64,000 nucleotides of DNA from Rhizobium oryziradicis (GTDB taxonomy: Bacteria > Pseudomonadota > Alphaproteobacteria > Rhizobiales > Rhizobiaceae). Where the stretch lies: contig NZ_MKIM01000021.1 in NCBI RefSeq assembly GCF_001939045.1, positions 62,001 through 126,000 of the forward strand, given 5' to 3'. Positions within the stretch are counted from its first letter, which is position 1, and each line of letters opens with the position of its first letter. The notes below the pieces were generated by a model. The model had not been told where the DNA came from. It worked only from the letters and a program-made list of their open reading frames with translations, and made no database searches. Of this stretch, positions 26,633 through 35,534 are shown piece by piece. A program made the position numbers and the translations under genes.

Positions 26633-26669
26633 GGAGTCTGTCAGGTTCAGATTGAACCAGACAGACTCC
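26633..26669. repeat. 17-bp-stem hairpin module between ATPase and binding-protein genes
   Basis: GGAGTCTGTC-A-GGTTCA pairs with TGAACC-A-GACAGACTCC around a 3-base loop (one A-A mismatch). It is the same module as the gabTD terminator at 18230-18264, but here sits inside an operon. On the minus strand it is not followed by T residues, so it probably stabilises or processes the mRNA more than it terminates it. Confidence 0.75.
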
Positions 26670-26683
26670 CGATTCTTTTGTTT

Positions 26684-26734
26684 GAGTTTGTCTGATCAGA
26701 AAAACCGGATTCCACTTTTCCCTGACAAACTCTA
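26684..26734 (-). repeat. Gene-end repeat, copy 3, full palindromic form
   Basis: Minus strand: starts with TAG (the stop codon of the ATPase) and contains GAGTTTGTC with its complement GACAAACTC 31 bases away, with GGGAAAA/TTTTTC inner arms. This copy shows that the 19-mer found elsewhere is one arm of a larger palindrome. Confidence 0.75.
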
Positions 26735-27472
26735 TTGAAGTGAGTGTTCAGATTTCAAAAATTGAGCAAGGCGGGGTAGTGAGGGGGCTTCGAAAATCTC
26801 TTCCGGACTGCCATCGGCTGCAACAACGCCTTGATCCATAAAAACAATTCGGTTTGAGATATTCTTGGCAAACTGCATTTCATGGGTCACAAGCAAGGAG
26901 GTCAGCCCGGATGATGTGACATCCTTGATTACTTTCAGCACCTCGCCCACCAGTTCGGGATCAAGCGATGAGGTTGGTTCATCAAACAGCATCACATCAG
27001 GCCGAACGGCCAAAGCGCGGGCAATGCCGGTTCGCTGAAGCTGTCCGCCAGAAAGCTGGGATGGGTAATGATCCTGCCGCGACGACAGGCCCACACGCTC
27101 CAGCTCCTTGAGAGCAATTTCCCGGGCCTCTTCCTTGGATTTGCGCTGCACAACCACCAGCGGGTCCATGACATTCTGAATGACCGTCATGTTTTTGAAG
27201 ACGTTGAATTGCTGAAAAACCATCGCGGTCCGCAGACGGATCGCCTGCACCGTGCTTTTGTCAGCATGCTGATAATCCATCTTGATCTGATCAAATGTGA
27301 TGGTGCCAGAGCTTGGCTTGGCCAGATAGTTGATACATTTCAGCAGTGTCGTCTTGCCAGTGCCGCTGGGGCCAATGATCGACACCACATCACCGCGTTT
27401 GACAGACAGGTTAACGCCGTTCAGGATATTTGAGCTTCCGTAGGACAGCTTTAAATCTTTGATCTCAAGCAT
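26732..27472 (-). CDS. ABC transporter ATP-binding protein, amino-acid type
   Basis: 246 residues. Walker A GPSGTGKTT at 34-42, Q-loop VFQQFNVFKNMTV, signature LSGGQLQR, Walker B VMLFDEPTSSLDPELV and H-loop VTHEMQF, the standard GlnQ/HisP pattern. It comes 65 bases after the peroxidase-like gene and precedes the binding-protein gene, an unusual order with the ATPase first. Its TAG stop codon is part of the gene-end repeat. Confidence 0.9.
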   Translation of the reverse strand: MLEIKDLKLSYGSSNILNGVNLSVKRGDVVSIIGPSGTGKTTLLKCINYLAKPSSGTITFDQIKMDYQHADKSTVQAIRLRTAMVFQQFNVFKNMTVIQNVMDPLVVVQRKSKEEAREIALKELERVGLSSRQDHYPSQLSGGQLQRTGIARALAVRPDVMLFDEPTSSLDPELVGEVLKVIKDVTSSGLTSLLVTHEMQFAKNISNRIVFMDQGVVAADGSPEEIFEAPSLPRLAQFLKSEHSLQ

Positions 27473-27537
27473 TTCTGATGGGTGTCCTTTCGGGTGTGAG
27501 ACAATGGTTCATGGGCATTTCAAACCCTTTTTTCCCG

Positions 27538-28104
27538 TCATTTGCCGCTATCGGCATGGCCAAGAACATGCATCAGCCTGTTTGCCCAACCGAAGATCGA
27601 GATGGCGTGAATGAGATCAATGATCTCGACATCATCCATGCCAATGGCGCGCAGTGCCGCGATGTCCTCTTTGCTTGCCTCTGATGGTGCCGCGGACAGA
27701 CGGCGGGCAAAGGCGTAAATTGCCGCATCGCGTGGCCCCAGCGCTTCAGGTCTGTTGAAATAGAGCGCTGTGACCACATCATCACTCTTGGTCAGCTCAG
27801 CATGGCGGCGGGCATGCACAACGGCGCAATAGGTGCAGCCATTGACCATGGAGGCTCCCAGCGCGCCCAGCTCCCGATCCGGCCGCGCAAGCCCGCCGTC
27901 CACATACATGATGGCGTTGAACAACACGGTGCGGGCAACGTAACTATCGGGATCATGCACCAGCGTGCGCACATAGTCCGATACTTTCTTAGCCGATGGC
28001 GTGACCTTCATCGCGTCCAACTGCTCAGGCGTGGCGTCAGCAAGCTCCACCGGGGCAATATGCGGATGCCATGTCAATGGCTTCAAACGAACAGAGCCGA
28101 TCAT
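27538..28104 (-). CDS. AhpD/CMD-like peroxidase-related protein (Avi_7169-type)
   Basis: 188 residues. The active motif of the AhpD/carboxymuconolactone-decarboxylase fold, Cys90-x-x-Cys93 with His97, lies in NGCTYCAVVHARR, so disulfide or peroxidase chemistry is possible. Flanking helices read LARPDRELGALGASMV before it and FARRLSAAPSEASKEDI after it, matching peroxidase-related enzymes. I recall this family as the alkylhydroperoxidase domain protein Avi_7169 family, usually paired with the CMD protein encoded just upstream. Its ATG overlaps the stop of that gene by four bases. Precise function is not established. Confidence 0.75.
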   Translation of the reverse strand: MIGSVRLKPLTWHPHIAPVELADATPEQLDAMKVTPSAKKVSDYVRTLVHDPDSYVARTVLFNAIMYVDGGLARPDRELGALGASMVNGCTYCAVVHARRHAELTKSDDVVTALYFNRPEALGPRDAAIYAFARRLSAAPSEASKEDIAALRAIGMDDVEIIDLIHAISIFGWANRLMHVLGHADSGK

Positions 28105-28580
28105 AGTGACCTCATCAAGCGCAAGCCAGTCGCCACGCGGGTCTGGAAGTTGACGAAGGCGATCAGCTCGGAAAGAGCGACGATTTGCGGATTGTTCAGA
28201 CCGGCTTGCACAAGCCGTTCAATGTCGCTGGCTTGCGCCGCGCGCGGCGTCAGCGTGACCAGATCAACATGGCGGGCAATGGCTGCCAGTGGCTCATCCA
28301 GTTTGGTCTCGCCTTGCGCCAGCGCCAAAAGCTGTTCTGACGGATCGAGCGCTAAAAGTTGCGCATCATAATCATCCATCAACACCTGATCTGCATTCAG
28401 CGCGGCCATCCGGCGGGCCAGCGCAAGGCGCAGATCAACCGCAAGCCCTTGATCCTGCGCTGGTTGCAACACAGACAGACGGCACTGCTCGCCGCCTTGC
28501 ACGAATTCGGGACGGAACCGCCTTGCCTTGAAAACCGAATCCTCCGGCGAAAGACCGGCCACCTTGTCCATCGCGTCCAT
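28101..28580 (-). CDS. CMD-domain protein without CxxC (Avi_7170-type)
   Basis: 159 residues from the ATG at 28580, which overlaps the monooxygenase stop (TGATG); a GTG one codon earlier is also possible. It has AhpD-like helices (ALARRMAALNADQVLMDDYDA and LVTLTPRAAQASDIERLVQAGLNNPQIVALSELIAFVNFQTR) but the CxxC pair is missing. It matches my memory of the CMD domain protein Avi_7170 family and overlaps its usual partner. A structural or substrate-binding role beside the CxxC-bearing neighbour is plausible but inferred. Confidence 0.7.
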   Translation of the reverse strand: MDAMDKVAGLSPEDSVFKARRFRPEFVQGGEQCRLSVLQPAQDQGLAVDLRLALARRMAALNADQVLMDDYDAQLLALDPSEQLLALAQGETKLDEPLAAIARHVDLVTLTPRAAQASDIERLVQAGLNNPQIVALSELIAFVNFQTRVATGLRLMRSL

Positions 28581-30049
28581 CACAACGCAGTCTCCTTTTT
28601 CAGTGTGGGTGTTGAATCCACCCACTCATCGCCCTGCAGTTCCGGGATGTTGTATGCCACCAGATTGGCAAAATGGGCTTCGACATCCTCCGCAAACAGC
28701 GATGCCGCAATGCCCCGTACCAGGCGGTCGGCACCGGCACTGACTGCCGGAATGTCACCGGAGACCTTACCGTGGGTGAGCATGGCGGCATCATTGAAAC
28801 AGTGGATATGCGACAGCATCGGGCAAGAGCCAGCAACCCGCTCCTTGAATTCAAACGCCGGACCAAGATCGGGCGCTTCCGCCATGCTCTTTCGCGCATG
28901 CCCCATCTCAGGCGTGTAGCGGCCATCCGACCAGCTCCGAATATGGGGGGCAAGGGCTGCAAATTCCGGGCGACCGTTGAAATCGTTTGAAAAGCCGGTT
29001 GCGGCGATCAGAAAATCGTAGCGCATCGACCCTTGCGTGGTCTCAATCAACAGGCCATCGGCATCGTCCTTGACGGAAAGAATGCCGCAATCGAGAAAAA
29101 ACCGGGCATTGTCATGGCGCGAAACGCGCAGCGTGGATGAGCGTGGCGGCGGCGTTTGGGTCTCAGCTGTGTAATCGACAAATTTCCACTTCCAGGCATC
29201 CGGCAATTGGTGCATGCCATGCACAACGCCCTGGCTGCCAATGCCCGTCATTTTGTTGATGCGGGGCATTTCCTTGCGGCGGATCAGCAGATCAACAGCG
29301 CCCGCGCCCGCTTCAAGCGCTGCGGCTGCATTATCCATGGACGAGGCACCGGCACCGATGACCGCGACGCGTTTGCCTCTGAGTTTGTCGAAGTCAATAT
29401 CGTCGGCGGAATGCGCCCAACGGCTGCGGTCAACATTTTTGAGGAAATCTGGAACGGAAAACCCACCCAGCCCGGAGCGGCCTGTGGCCAAAACCAGACG
29501 GCGGGTCAAAACCCGGCCTGTCTCTGCCCCCTCAACGTCGATTGCGATGAGATCGCCCACTTCGGAGATACCCGTCATCCGCACGCCGTTTTGCACCGGC
29601 AGATCAAGCACCTTTCGGTACCACACCAGATAGTCCATCCACTGATCCTTGGGGATCTTGTCAAGCGATTGCCAGGCCTCATCGCCCCATTGCGCTGTGA
29701 ACCACGCGCGGAAGGTCAATTGGGGCAGGCCCAATGACGGGCCAGTCAGGCCCTTGGGTGAGCGCAAGGTCTCCATGCGGGCAAAGGTCACCCATGGCCC
29801 TTCAAGCCCTGCGGGCGCTGCGTCATAGGCAATCACATTGGTAATGCCCGTCAGGATCAACTTGGCAGTTGCAGCAAGCCCGCACATGCCAGCACCAATG
29901 ACAACCACATCCCGAACAGGCTGGCCATCATGGGAACGCGCAGGCACCCAAGGTTTGGCTGGTAGTTCAAGATATGCAAGATCCTGCGCAAGCCTTGCCT
30001 CCAGTGAAGCGAGGCCGGTTGCTATGGAGAGAGAAGGAGTGTGCTTCAT
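28580..30049 (-). CDS. Flavin-dependent monooxygenase/oxidoreductase (FMO-like)
   Basis: 489 residues. FAD-binding GAGMCG at 52-57 and a second dinucleotide motif GAGASS at 232-237 with Ser for the last Gly. Between them are FRAWFTAQWGDEAW and LVLATGRSGLGG, and the C-terminal ATGFSNDFNGRPEF closes the FAD domain. The layout is that of class B flavin monooxygenases or the closely related NAD(P)-binding oxidoreductases. It is the second gene of the operon; its ATG overlaps the LysR stop by four bases. Oxidation of an imported amine, sulfur compound or ketone is possible; the substrate is unknown. Confidence 0.75.
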   Translation of the reverse strand: MKHTPSLSIATGLASLEARLAQDLAYLELPAKPWVPARSHDGQPVRDVVVIGAGMCGLAATAKLILTGITNVIAYDAAPAGLEGPWVTFARMETLRSPKGLTGPSLGLPQLTFRAWFTAQWGDEAWQSLDKIPKDQWMDYLVWYRKVLDLPVQNGVRMTGISEVGDLIAIDVEGAETGRVLTRRLVLATGRSGLGGFSVPDFLKNVDRSRWAHSADDIDFDKLRGKRVAVIGAGASSMDNAAAALEAGAGAVDLLIRRKEMPRINKMTGIGSQGVVHGMHQLPDAWKWKFVDYTAETQTPPPRSSTLRVSRHDNARFFLDCGILSVKDDADGLLIETTQGSMRYDFLIAATGFSNDFNGRPEFAALAPHIRSWSDGRYTPEMGHARKSMAEAPDLGPAFEFKERVAGSCPMLSHIHCFNDAAMLTHGKVSGDIPAVSAGADRLVRGIAASLFAEDVEAHFANLVAYNIPELQGDEWVDSTPTLKKETAL

Positions 30050-31017
30050 GTTGGTGTTCCGCTGTGTTCGCCCAAGACCGGACCTGTCACCAATTGCCCG
30101 GACATGGCCGGATCGAGTTTCTTGAAACCGGCAATCGAGCGCTCTGCCACCACTTCCACGGACTCAATCAACGCCTGCGTGATCGGGCGAAGAGGCCGGT
30201 TTTCGGCAGCGATCACACCCCAGTAGAATGGAACTGTCACGTCGATCGGGCGGATCACCACACCGGGCAGGCTGAGGCCATAGGCGGTGACGGGGTCAAT
30301 AATCGCCGCAACCCCTGTTTGGCGCACAATCTGAAGCGCCCCGTAGGAAATATTGGTGCGGATCACCGGGCCGGTCTCAATGCCGCGCGCCGCCAGCGCC
30401 CTTGCGATATGCAGCTGAAAACGCAAGGGATTGAGCATGGTCGCAAGGCGGCGACCAGCAAAGGCCGAGAGCGGCACAACATCAAGATCCGCCAACGCAT
30501 CGTCCTCACGAAGGGCCACGACATCGGGTGCCGAGTAGAGCCTGAGAACATTGAGGCCGGGCGTGTCCAGCGGCAGGCTTGAAAAGCCGATTTCTGCCCG
30601 GCCACCACGCACTTCCTGGGCAACGACATTGGGCAGAAACTGCCCCAGATGGGTCTCGTGCGGCAGCTCTACCCCCTTGAGTTCCGCCATCGCGGTGGGG
30701 ATCAGGCCGGTGCCAATCGCAGAGGTGGTGACAATCTGCAAAATACGCCCTTTGCCAGCCGCAATGGTTTTGGCGCGCGCGGCAAGCTCGGTGAAGGACA
30801 TCAGCAGACGCCGCGCTTCTTCTTCAAAAGCCACGCCTTCTTCAGAGAGCTGCACCCTGCGCCCGACCCGATGGAACAGCTCAAAACCCAGCTCTTCTTC
30901 CAGATCCTGAATAGTGCGCGTCACGGAGGGCTGCGAACATCCGAGCATATCGGCAGCCTTCGTCATGCTGCCACTGGCCGCAACCGCAAGAAAGGTCTGA
31001 AGATCGCGCGTTTCCAT
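30046..31017 (-). CDS. LysR-family transcriptional regulator
   Basis: 323 residues. An N-terminal winged helix (LQTFLAVAASGSMTKAADMLGCSQPSVTRTIQDLEEELG) is followed by a type 2 periplasmic-binding-like effector domain. Unusually for a LysR gene it is not divergent: it is the first gene of the operon it is likely to control and overlaps the monooxygenase gene by four bases, so it is autoregulated with it. Its substrate, if any, should be the compound taken up by the downstream importer. Confidence 0.85.
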   Translation of the reverse strand: METRDLQTFLAVAASGSMTKAADMLGCSQPSVTRTIQDLEEELGFELFHRVGRRVQLSEEGVAFEEEARRLLMSFTELAARAKTIAAGKGRILQIVTTSAIGTGLIPTAMAELKGVELPHETHLGQFLPNVVAQEVRGGRAEIGFSSLPLDTPGLNVLRLYSAPDVVALREDDALADLDVVPLSAFAGRRLATMLNPLRFQLHIARALAARGIETGPVIRTNISYGALQIVRQTGVAAIIDPVTAYGLSLPGVVIRPIDVTVPFYWGVIAAENRPLRPITQALIESVEVVAERSIAGFKKLDPAMSGQLVTGPVLGEHSGTPT

Positions 31018-31178
31018 GAAGCTCTACAATGCAATTTTTGAATGAATTCGAGCATCTCATACTGATTTAACATGTGTCAAGCGGAAACGACTACGCTTTA
31101 AGCACTGCCATTCCTGCCCATTTAATGGGCCAGTTTCTCGTCAAAATTGCTCACAGGCAGGCAACCCCGCATTCCACT

Positions 31179-31218
31179 GCATAATTCCTTAAATCGGATT
31201 TGATTTGAGGAATTATGC
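31179..31218. repeat. Imperfect hairpin
   Basis: GCATAATTCCT-T-AAATC pairs with GATTT-G-AGGAATTATGC around a 6-base loop. It lies next to the dispersed repeat copy and resembles rhizobial intergenic palindromes. Confidence 0.6.
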
Positions 31219-31221
31219 CGC

Positions 31222-31260
31222 AGATTTAAAGCGTTACAGCGTCCTTTACGCGCCATATAG
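31222..31260. repeat. Dispersed intergenic repeat, copy 2
   Basis: Shares AGAT-x-TAAAG-x-G, TACAGCG, CCTTT and GCGCCATATAG with 13843-13880. Confidence 0.55.
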
Positions 31261-31347
31261 CGGGCATCAACGTCCTCAATCGCGATTGAGAACGACTTGA
31301 AACAGGTTTCAGGTCTCGCACACCGTGCCGCCTGCCATCATCGGCGC

Positions 31348-32478
31348 ATGAAAACACATCTCAATCTGGTCAGCGAGCAGGACCGAAAAATTGCCGATAC
31401 GCTCAAGTCCCTGTCACTTGCAGCACCCCCGCACGACATCGTGCCGCCGAAACCACAACGTCGGCGGCCAGCTCTCTTCTTTCTGGCTGTTGCGACGTTA
31501 GCAACCGCCGCAGGTGTCATGGCCTATCCGTCAGGTGTTGCGGACGGCATCGGGGCCTTGCTCCACTTTATCCCTGATGGGGCGTATCCAAACGCGGGTG
31601 CCGCCCCTGCCCCAAGGCAGGTCGATCTATCTGCGGGCGCGCTCACAGAGGAGCCTGGCGGCATTCCGGCCCCTCTGCCACTGGCCCGCGAGATCACTGG
31701 ATCTGGCTTTGTCGTTGCACCAAAGACGACGACAATTTTCTCCAAATATGAAGGGCGGATCACGCATATTTCAGTGGAGCCGGGCGAGCATGTCGAGAAA
31801 AATCAGGTTCTGATTGAGTTGGAGGATGCATCTGCCCGTTTTGCGCTGGAGCAAGCCTATGCTGCAAAGGCAGCGGCTGAGCTTGTGCTTGCGGCACGCA
31901 CGATTGATCTGGTCCAGGCACGCGCCTCGTTTGAGCGCAGCAAAACCCTCACGGCCAGTAATGCCGCATCAAGGCAAGCATTTGAAGACGCGCAAACCGC
32001 GCTGGATCAGGCGGTGAACGCACGGGCGCAGGCGCAGCAATCCATTGCCAGCACAGAACTCTCCATTCGTATCGCGGACGAAAAGCTGGCAGCACTGACC
32101 ATCCGCGCCCCCTTCTCAGGCACCGTCACCCGTCTCGATGCCCATGTTGGCGATATGGTGCTGGCACGCATCGATAGCGTCCGTGAAAGCCTCAGCCTGG
32201 TGACACTCACGGATACAGAGCACCTCGTGATTGACGCAGATGTTGCGGAAACCAGCATCGCCTCGCTCAAGCCGGGACTTCGCGGCGAAGCCGTGCTCGA
32301 TGGTTTTCCCGAACACCCCTTTGCCGTTGAAATTTTGCGGCTTGCGCCAATTGCGTCGGCGGAAAAAGGCACAATCACACTGCGCCTGTCGGTGAATAAT
32401 CCACCAGCCGGCATTCGGCCAAACATGGCCGCGCGCATTCGCATCTCCCTTCATGACGCAGGAGAAGCTGCCCGATGA
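31348..32478 (+). CDS. HlyD/AcrA-type membrane fusion protein of an ABC exporter
   Basis: 376 residues from the ATG at 31348; another start 17 codons earlier cannot be excluded because neither has a strong ribosome-binding site. A cytoplasmic N-terminus ends in RRR at 38-40, followed by one membrane helix (41-60). The periplasmic part has a biotinyl-lipoyl half-motif (GRITHISVEPGEHVEKNQVLIELED), an alpha-helical hairpin rich in Ala and Gln, and the closing half LTIRAPFSGTVTRLDAHVGDMV. It overlaps the ATPase gene by four bases. It links the inner-membrane ABC complex to an outer-membrane channel not encoded here. Confidence 0.85.
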   Translation: MKTHLNLVSEQDRKIADTLKSLSLAAPPHDIVPPKPQRRRPALFFLAVATLATAAGVMAYPSGVADGIGALLHFIPDGAYPNAGAAPAPRQVDLSAGALTEEPGGIPAPLPLAREITGSGFVVAPKTTTIFSKYEGRITHISVEPGEHVEKNQVLIELEDASARFALEQAYAAKAAAELVLAARTIDLVQARASFERSKTLTASNAASRQAFEDAQTALDQAVNARAQAQQSIASTELSIRIADEKLAALTIRAPFSGTVTRLDAHVGDMVLARIDSVRESLSLVTLTDTEHLVIDADVAETSIASLKPGLRGEAVLDGFPEHPFAVEILRLAPIASAEKGTITLRLSVNNPPAGIRPNMAARIRISLHDAGEAAR

Positions 32479-33185
32479 TCGACAACACACAACAAGCAGA
32501 CGCCTATATTGCCCTCAACGGTGTGAAAAAATCCTACAGCATCGGCGGTGAGCTGATCTCGATTTTCTCGCACCTTGATCTCTCCATCCCGCGCGGCGAT
32601 TTCGTGGCGGTCATGGGGCCATCAGGCTCGGGCAAATCGACCTTGCTCAACATGCTGGCCGGAATTGATCGGCCCGACGCCGGAGCCTTGCGCGTCGGCA
32701 GCAGCCGGTTAGACCAGATGGGCGAGGCCGCGCGCTCATCCTGGCGGGCGCATCACATGGGCATTGTTTTTCAGTTCTACAATCTTTTGCCGATGCTGAC
32801 AGCCGCCGAAAATGTTGAGTTGCCGCTGCTGTTAAAACCCTTGTCGCGCAAGGAGCGGCGCATCCGGGTGGATAAGGTTCTTGATCTTGTTGGCCTTGCG
32901 GGGCGTGAAAAGCAATATCCGATGATGATGTCTGGTGGCCAACAGCAGCGAGTGGGCATCGCCCGCGCCATCGTCTCTGATCCGGGTCTGCTTTTGTGCG
33001 ATGAACCAACCGGTGACCTCGACCGCAAATCCGCCGACGATATCCTTGCCGTGCTGCGCTTTCTCAACCACGAGCTCGAAAAAACGATTGTGATGGTGAC
33101 ACACGATCCACAGGCAGCACTTTTTGCCAAGCGCACGCTGCATCTCGACAAAGGCAATTTCATCGAAGAAGAGAGGGTTGCCTGA
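32475..33185 (+). CDS. ABC exporter ATP-binding protein, MacB/LolD type
   Basis: 236 residues. Walker [10 protein letters not shown] at 48-56, the MacB/LolD-typical Q-loop region [21 protein letters not shown], signature [14 protein letters not shown], Walker [12 protein letters not shown] and H-loop VTHDPQAA. It belongs to the type VII ABC group that uses mechanotransmission, with FtsX-fold permeases. It overlaps the fusion-protein gene by four bases and the permease gene by one. Confidence 0.92.
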   Translation: MIDNTQQADAYIALNGVKKSYSIGGELISIFSHLDLSIPRGDFVAVMGPSGSGKSTLLNMLAGIDRPDAGALRVGSSRLDQMGEAARSSWRAHHMGIVFQFYNLLPMLTAAENVELPLLLKPLSRKERRIRVDKVLDLVGLAGREKQYPMMMSGGQQQRVGIARAIVSDPGLLLCDEPTGDLDRKSADDILAVLRFLNHELEKTIVMVTHDPQAALFAKRTLHLDKGNFIEEERVA

Positions 33186-34327
33186 TGAGTTTTTTCGATC
33201 TCGCCCGGAAAAATGCCTGGAGAAAGCCGCTGCGCACCATGCTTCTCATGGTCTGTATTGCCGTCGCCTTTCTGATTTATGGCCTGACGGCAAGTTTTCT
33301 CGATGGCACGCAGGGTGCATCTGCCGCCAGCGATGACATCCTGGGCGTGATGAGCACAAGTGGCCGCGCCCAACCCTTGCCGCTTGCATACATGTCACGA
33401 CTTGCGGCAGAGGCCGATATTGCCGGATTGGCCTATATAACCCGGCTGCGCGGCTTTGTCGGTCCTGAGAAAAACACCGTCGCCATCAGCGCAGGAGATC
33501 CAAAACTGTTGATGGCCGCCAACGGTAAAAGCCTCGGCCTGACACCAGCTCTTCTTGACGCAATTGGTGTGGCCCGCAACAGGATTCTCGTTGGGCGCGC
33601 CCTTGCCGACGCGCAAGGGTGGGTAACGGGCCAAACGATCACCGTGACCGCTTTTGATACTGCCCGACAGGACGGCAGCCGCGACTGGCGTTTCGACATT
33701 GCGGGTATCTTCGATGGCGAGAACGCATCCACCGACACTTACTTCATCATTGCCCGCTACGATTATGTGAATGCGGCGCGGGCCAAGGGAAAAGATAGCG
33801 TCGATGCCTTCATTGTTCGCCCGCGCCCCGGTGTGCGTGCAGGCGATCTGGCCGCCCGGATCGATGCGCTGTTTGCCAATTCTTCCGCACCAACCCGCAC
33901 GCAATCAGAAAAGCAGTTTCTCGAAGCGTTCCTGCGGCAATATGCCGATGTCGGCTTGATCGTTCATCTTGTGGTGGGTGCCGCCTTTGTCACTCTTCTG
34001 ATGATCGTGGTCAACACCATGGTGTTTGCGGTGCGTGAGCGCACATTTGAAATCGGCCTGCTCAAAACACTTGGCTTTTCGCAACCTGTCATCGCTGGCC
34101 TCGTTCTTGGGGAAACCCTGTTTATCTTTATCACCGGTGGAATTGCCGGCCTGGTCCTGGCCAAAGCGGCAACCCTGTTTGCCGGTTCCGATCTCGGGCT
34201 GGTTTTCTCGCCACCCATAGTCGCCAAGGCTCTTGCCATCATGATCACACTTGGTCTCGCAACAGGCCTGTTGCCCGCCATGAATGCCATCCGAACCCCC
34301 ATCATCAAAGCGTTCAGAACGAGGTAA
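33185..34327 (+). CDS. FtsX-family ABC permease (first)
   Basis: 380 residues. An N-terminal helix (LRTMLLMVCIAVAFLIYGLTASFLDG) is followed by a 200-residue periplasmic MacB_PCD domain (RAQPLPLAYMSRL ... ADVGLIVHLVV) and three C-terminal helices with the FtsX block MVFAVRERTFEIGLLKTLGFS. It probably pairs with the permease at 34332 as a heterodimer, as in LolCE or DevC-like systems. The system likely exports or extracts a lipid, peptide or drug; no substrate clue is present. Confidence 0.88.
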   Translation: MSFFDLARKNAWRKPLRTMLLMVCIAVAFLIYGLTASFLDGTQGASAASDDILGVMSTSGRAQPLPLAYMSRLAAEADIAGLAYITRLRGFVGPEKNTVAISAGDPKLLMAANGKSLGLTPALLDAIGVARNRILVGRALADAQGWVTGQTITVTAFDTARQDGSRDWRFDIAGIFDGENASTDTYFIIARYDYVNAARAKGKDSVDAFIVRPRPGVRAGDLAARIDALFANSSAPTRTQSEKQFLEAFLRQYADVGLIVHLVVGAAFVTLLMIVVNTMVFAVRERTFEIGLLKTLGFSQPVIAGLVLGETLFIFITGGIAGLVLAKAATLFAGSDLGLVFSPPIVAKALAIMITLGLATGLLPAMNAIRTPIIKAFRTR

Positions 34328-34331
34328 CCCC

Positions 34332-35534
34332 ATGCCATTTCCGATCAAACAAACACAGGTGATGATCCGGGCCACTCTCTCTAGCCTGCCACGCCGTGTC
34401 GCAATTTCGCTGTCCATGGCGCTGTCCGTTGCTCTTGTGGTCTGCGTGCTTGCCGGGTTTCTGTCCTTGGCAAAAGGGTTTGAAAAGGCACTGGCCGGGG
34501 CGGGATCACCCATGGTGGCGGTGGTGCTCGGCGGCGGCACCCATCAGGAAGCGGCATCGGATATACCGGCCGCATTTATCCGCACCCTTGAGGCCATGAG
34601 CGGGGACATCGGTGTCACCCGCGATGCGAAGGGCCAAATCATCCTGTCGCGAGAAATTGTCGTGCCGGTCGACATCAAGAATCCGGCCGATGGAACCGCA
34701 CAAACCTTGGCCCTGCGCGGGATGGATAGCGCAGGCACAACAATCCGCGACGGTATCAACCTCTCCGGTGGCCGGTTCTTCACACCCGGCACGCGCGAAA
34801 TTGTCGTTGGCAACCGCTTTGCCCATGAGTTTGGTCTCGGCCTTGGTGATACTGTTCGGCTCGGCGCATTGGAGTGGACGGTCACAGGCCATTTTTCGGC
34901 CCATGGCAGTGCCTTTGAATCAGAAATATGGGGCAGTATCGATGCCGTTCGCTCTGCCTTCGACCGACAGGGAGAGGTTCAAAGCCTCAGGCTGCACTTG
35001 GAGGACGCGAGGTCTCTCGCGCTCTTGCAGGAAAAGCTTGCAACAATTGCCACCGCACCGACTTTCGCCCTGTCCGAGGCCGATCTCTACGCCGGCCAAT
35101 CCCAGCGCACAGCACAGCTGATCCGCCTGTTTGGCTGGCCACTTGCGCTTCTCATGGCTATTGGGGCAACGGCTGGCGCGCTGAACACCATGATGAGTTC
35201 CGTTTCTGATCGAACTGTGGAGATTGCCACGGTGCGCGCACTTGGCTTCAGCCGCCTCTCCGCCTTCATGGCAACATGGGTTGAAGCGATACTGCTTGCA
35301 AGCGCTGGCGTGATGCTGGGTCTGGCCGCCTCATGGCTCGCCTTCAATGGCTGGCAGGCAAGCACCCTCGGTGCGAACAACACCCGCATGGCCTTTCAAC
35401 TTGCTGTCACTCCGGATGTTATGGTGACCGCAGGTCTTCTCGGCCTGGCCATTGGCATTTTGGGCGGTGCCCTTCCGGCTTATGCCGCAACAAGGCTTCC
35501 GCTCGCAGCAGCGCTGCGCGCACGAGGGGCGTGA
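34332..35534 (+). CDS. FtsX-family ABC permease (second)
   Basis: 400 residues from the ATG at 34332; the frame opens at 34284 inside the previous gene but the later start follows GAGG. Same architecture as its neighbour: first helix, a periplasmic MacB_PCD-like domain (VAVVLGGGTHQEA ... LYAGQSQRTAQL) and the C-terminal FtsX helices with SSVSDRTVEIATVRALGFSR. It is the last gene of the four-gene export operon. Confidence 0.88.
   Translation: MPFPIKQTQVMIRATLSSLPRRVAISLSMALSVALVVCVLAGFLSLAKGFEKALAGAGSPMVAVVLGGGTHQEAASDIPAAFIRTLEAMSGDIGVTRDAKGQIILSREIVVPVDIKNPADGTAQTLALRGMDSAGTTIRDGINLSGGRFFTPGTREIVVGNRFAHEFGLGLGDTVRLGALEWTVTGHFSAHGSAFESEIWGSIDAVRSAFDRQGEVQSLRLHLEDARSLALLQEKLATIATAPTFALSEADLYAGQSQRTAQLIRLFGWPLALLMAIGATAGALNTMMSSVSDRTVEIATVRALGFSRLSAFMATWVEAILLASAGVMLGLAASWLAFNGWQASTLGANNTRMAFQLAVTPDVMVTAGLLGLAIGILGGALPAYAATRLPLAAALRARGA

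Larger units (their letters stand above)
31018..31347. other. Divergent intergenic region with palindromes and a dispersed repeat
   Basis: No gene seen in these 330 bases. It contains the long hairpin at 31177-31222, a copy of the dispersed repeat at 31222-31260, and must hold the promoters of the LysR operon and of the export operon. Confidence 0.5.
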
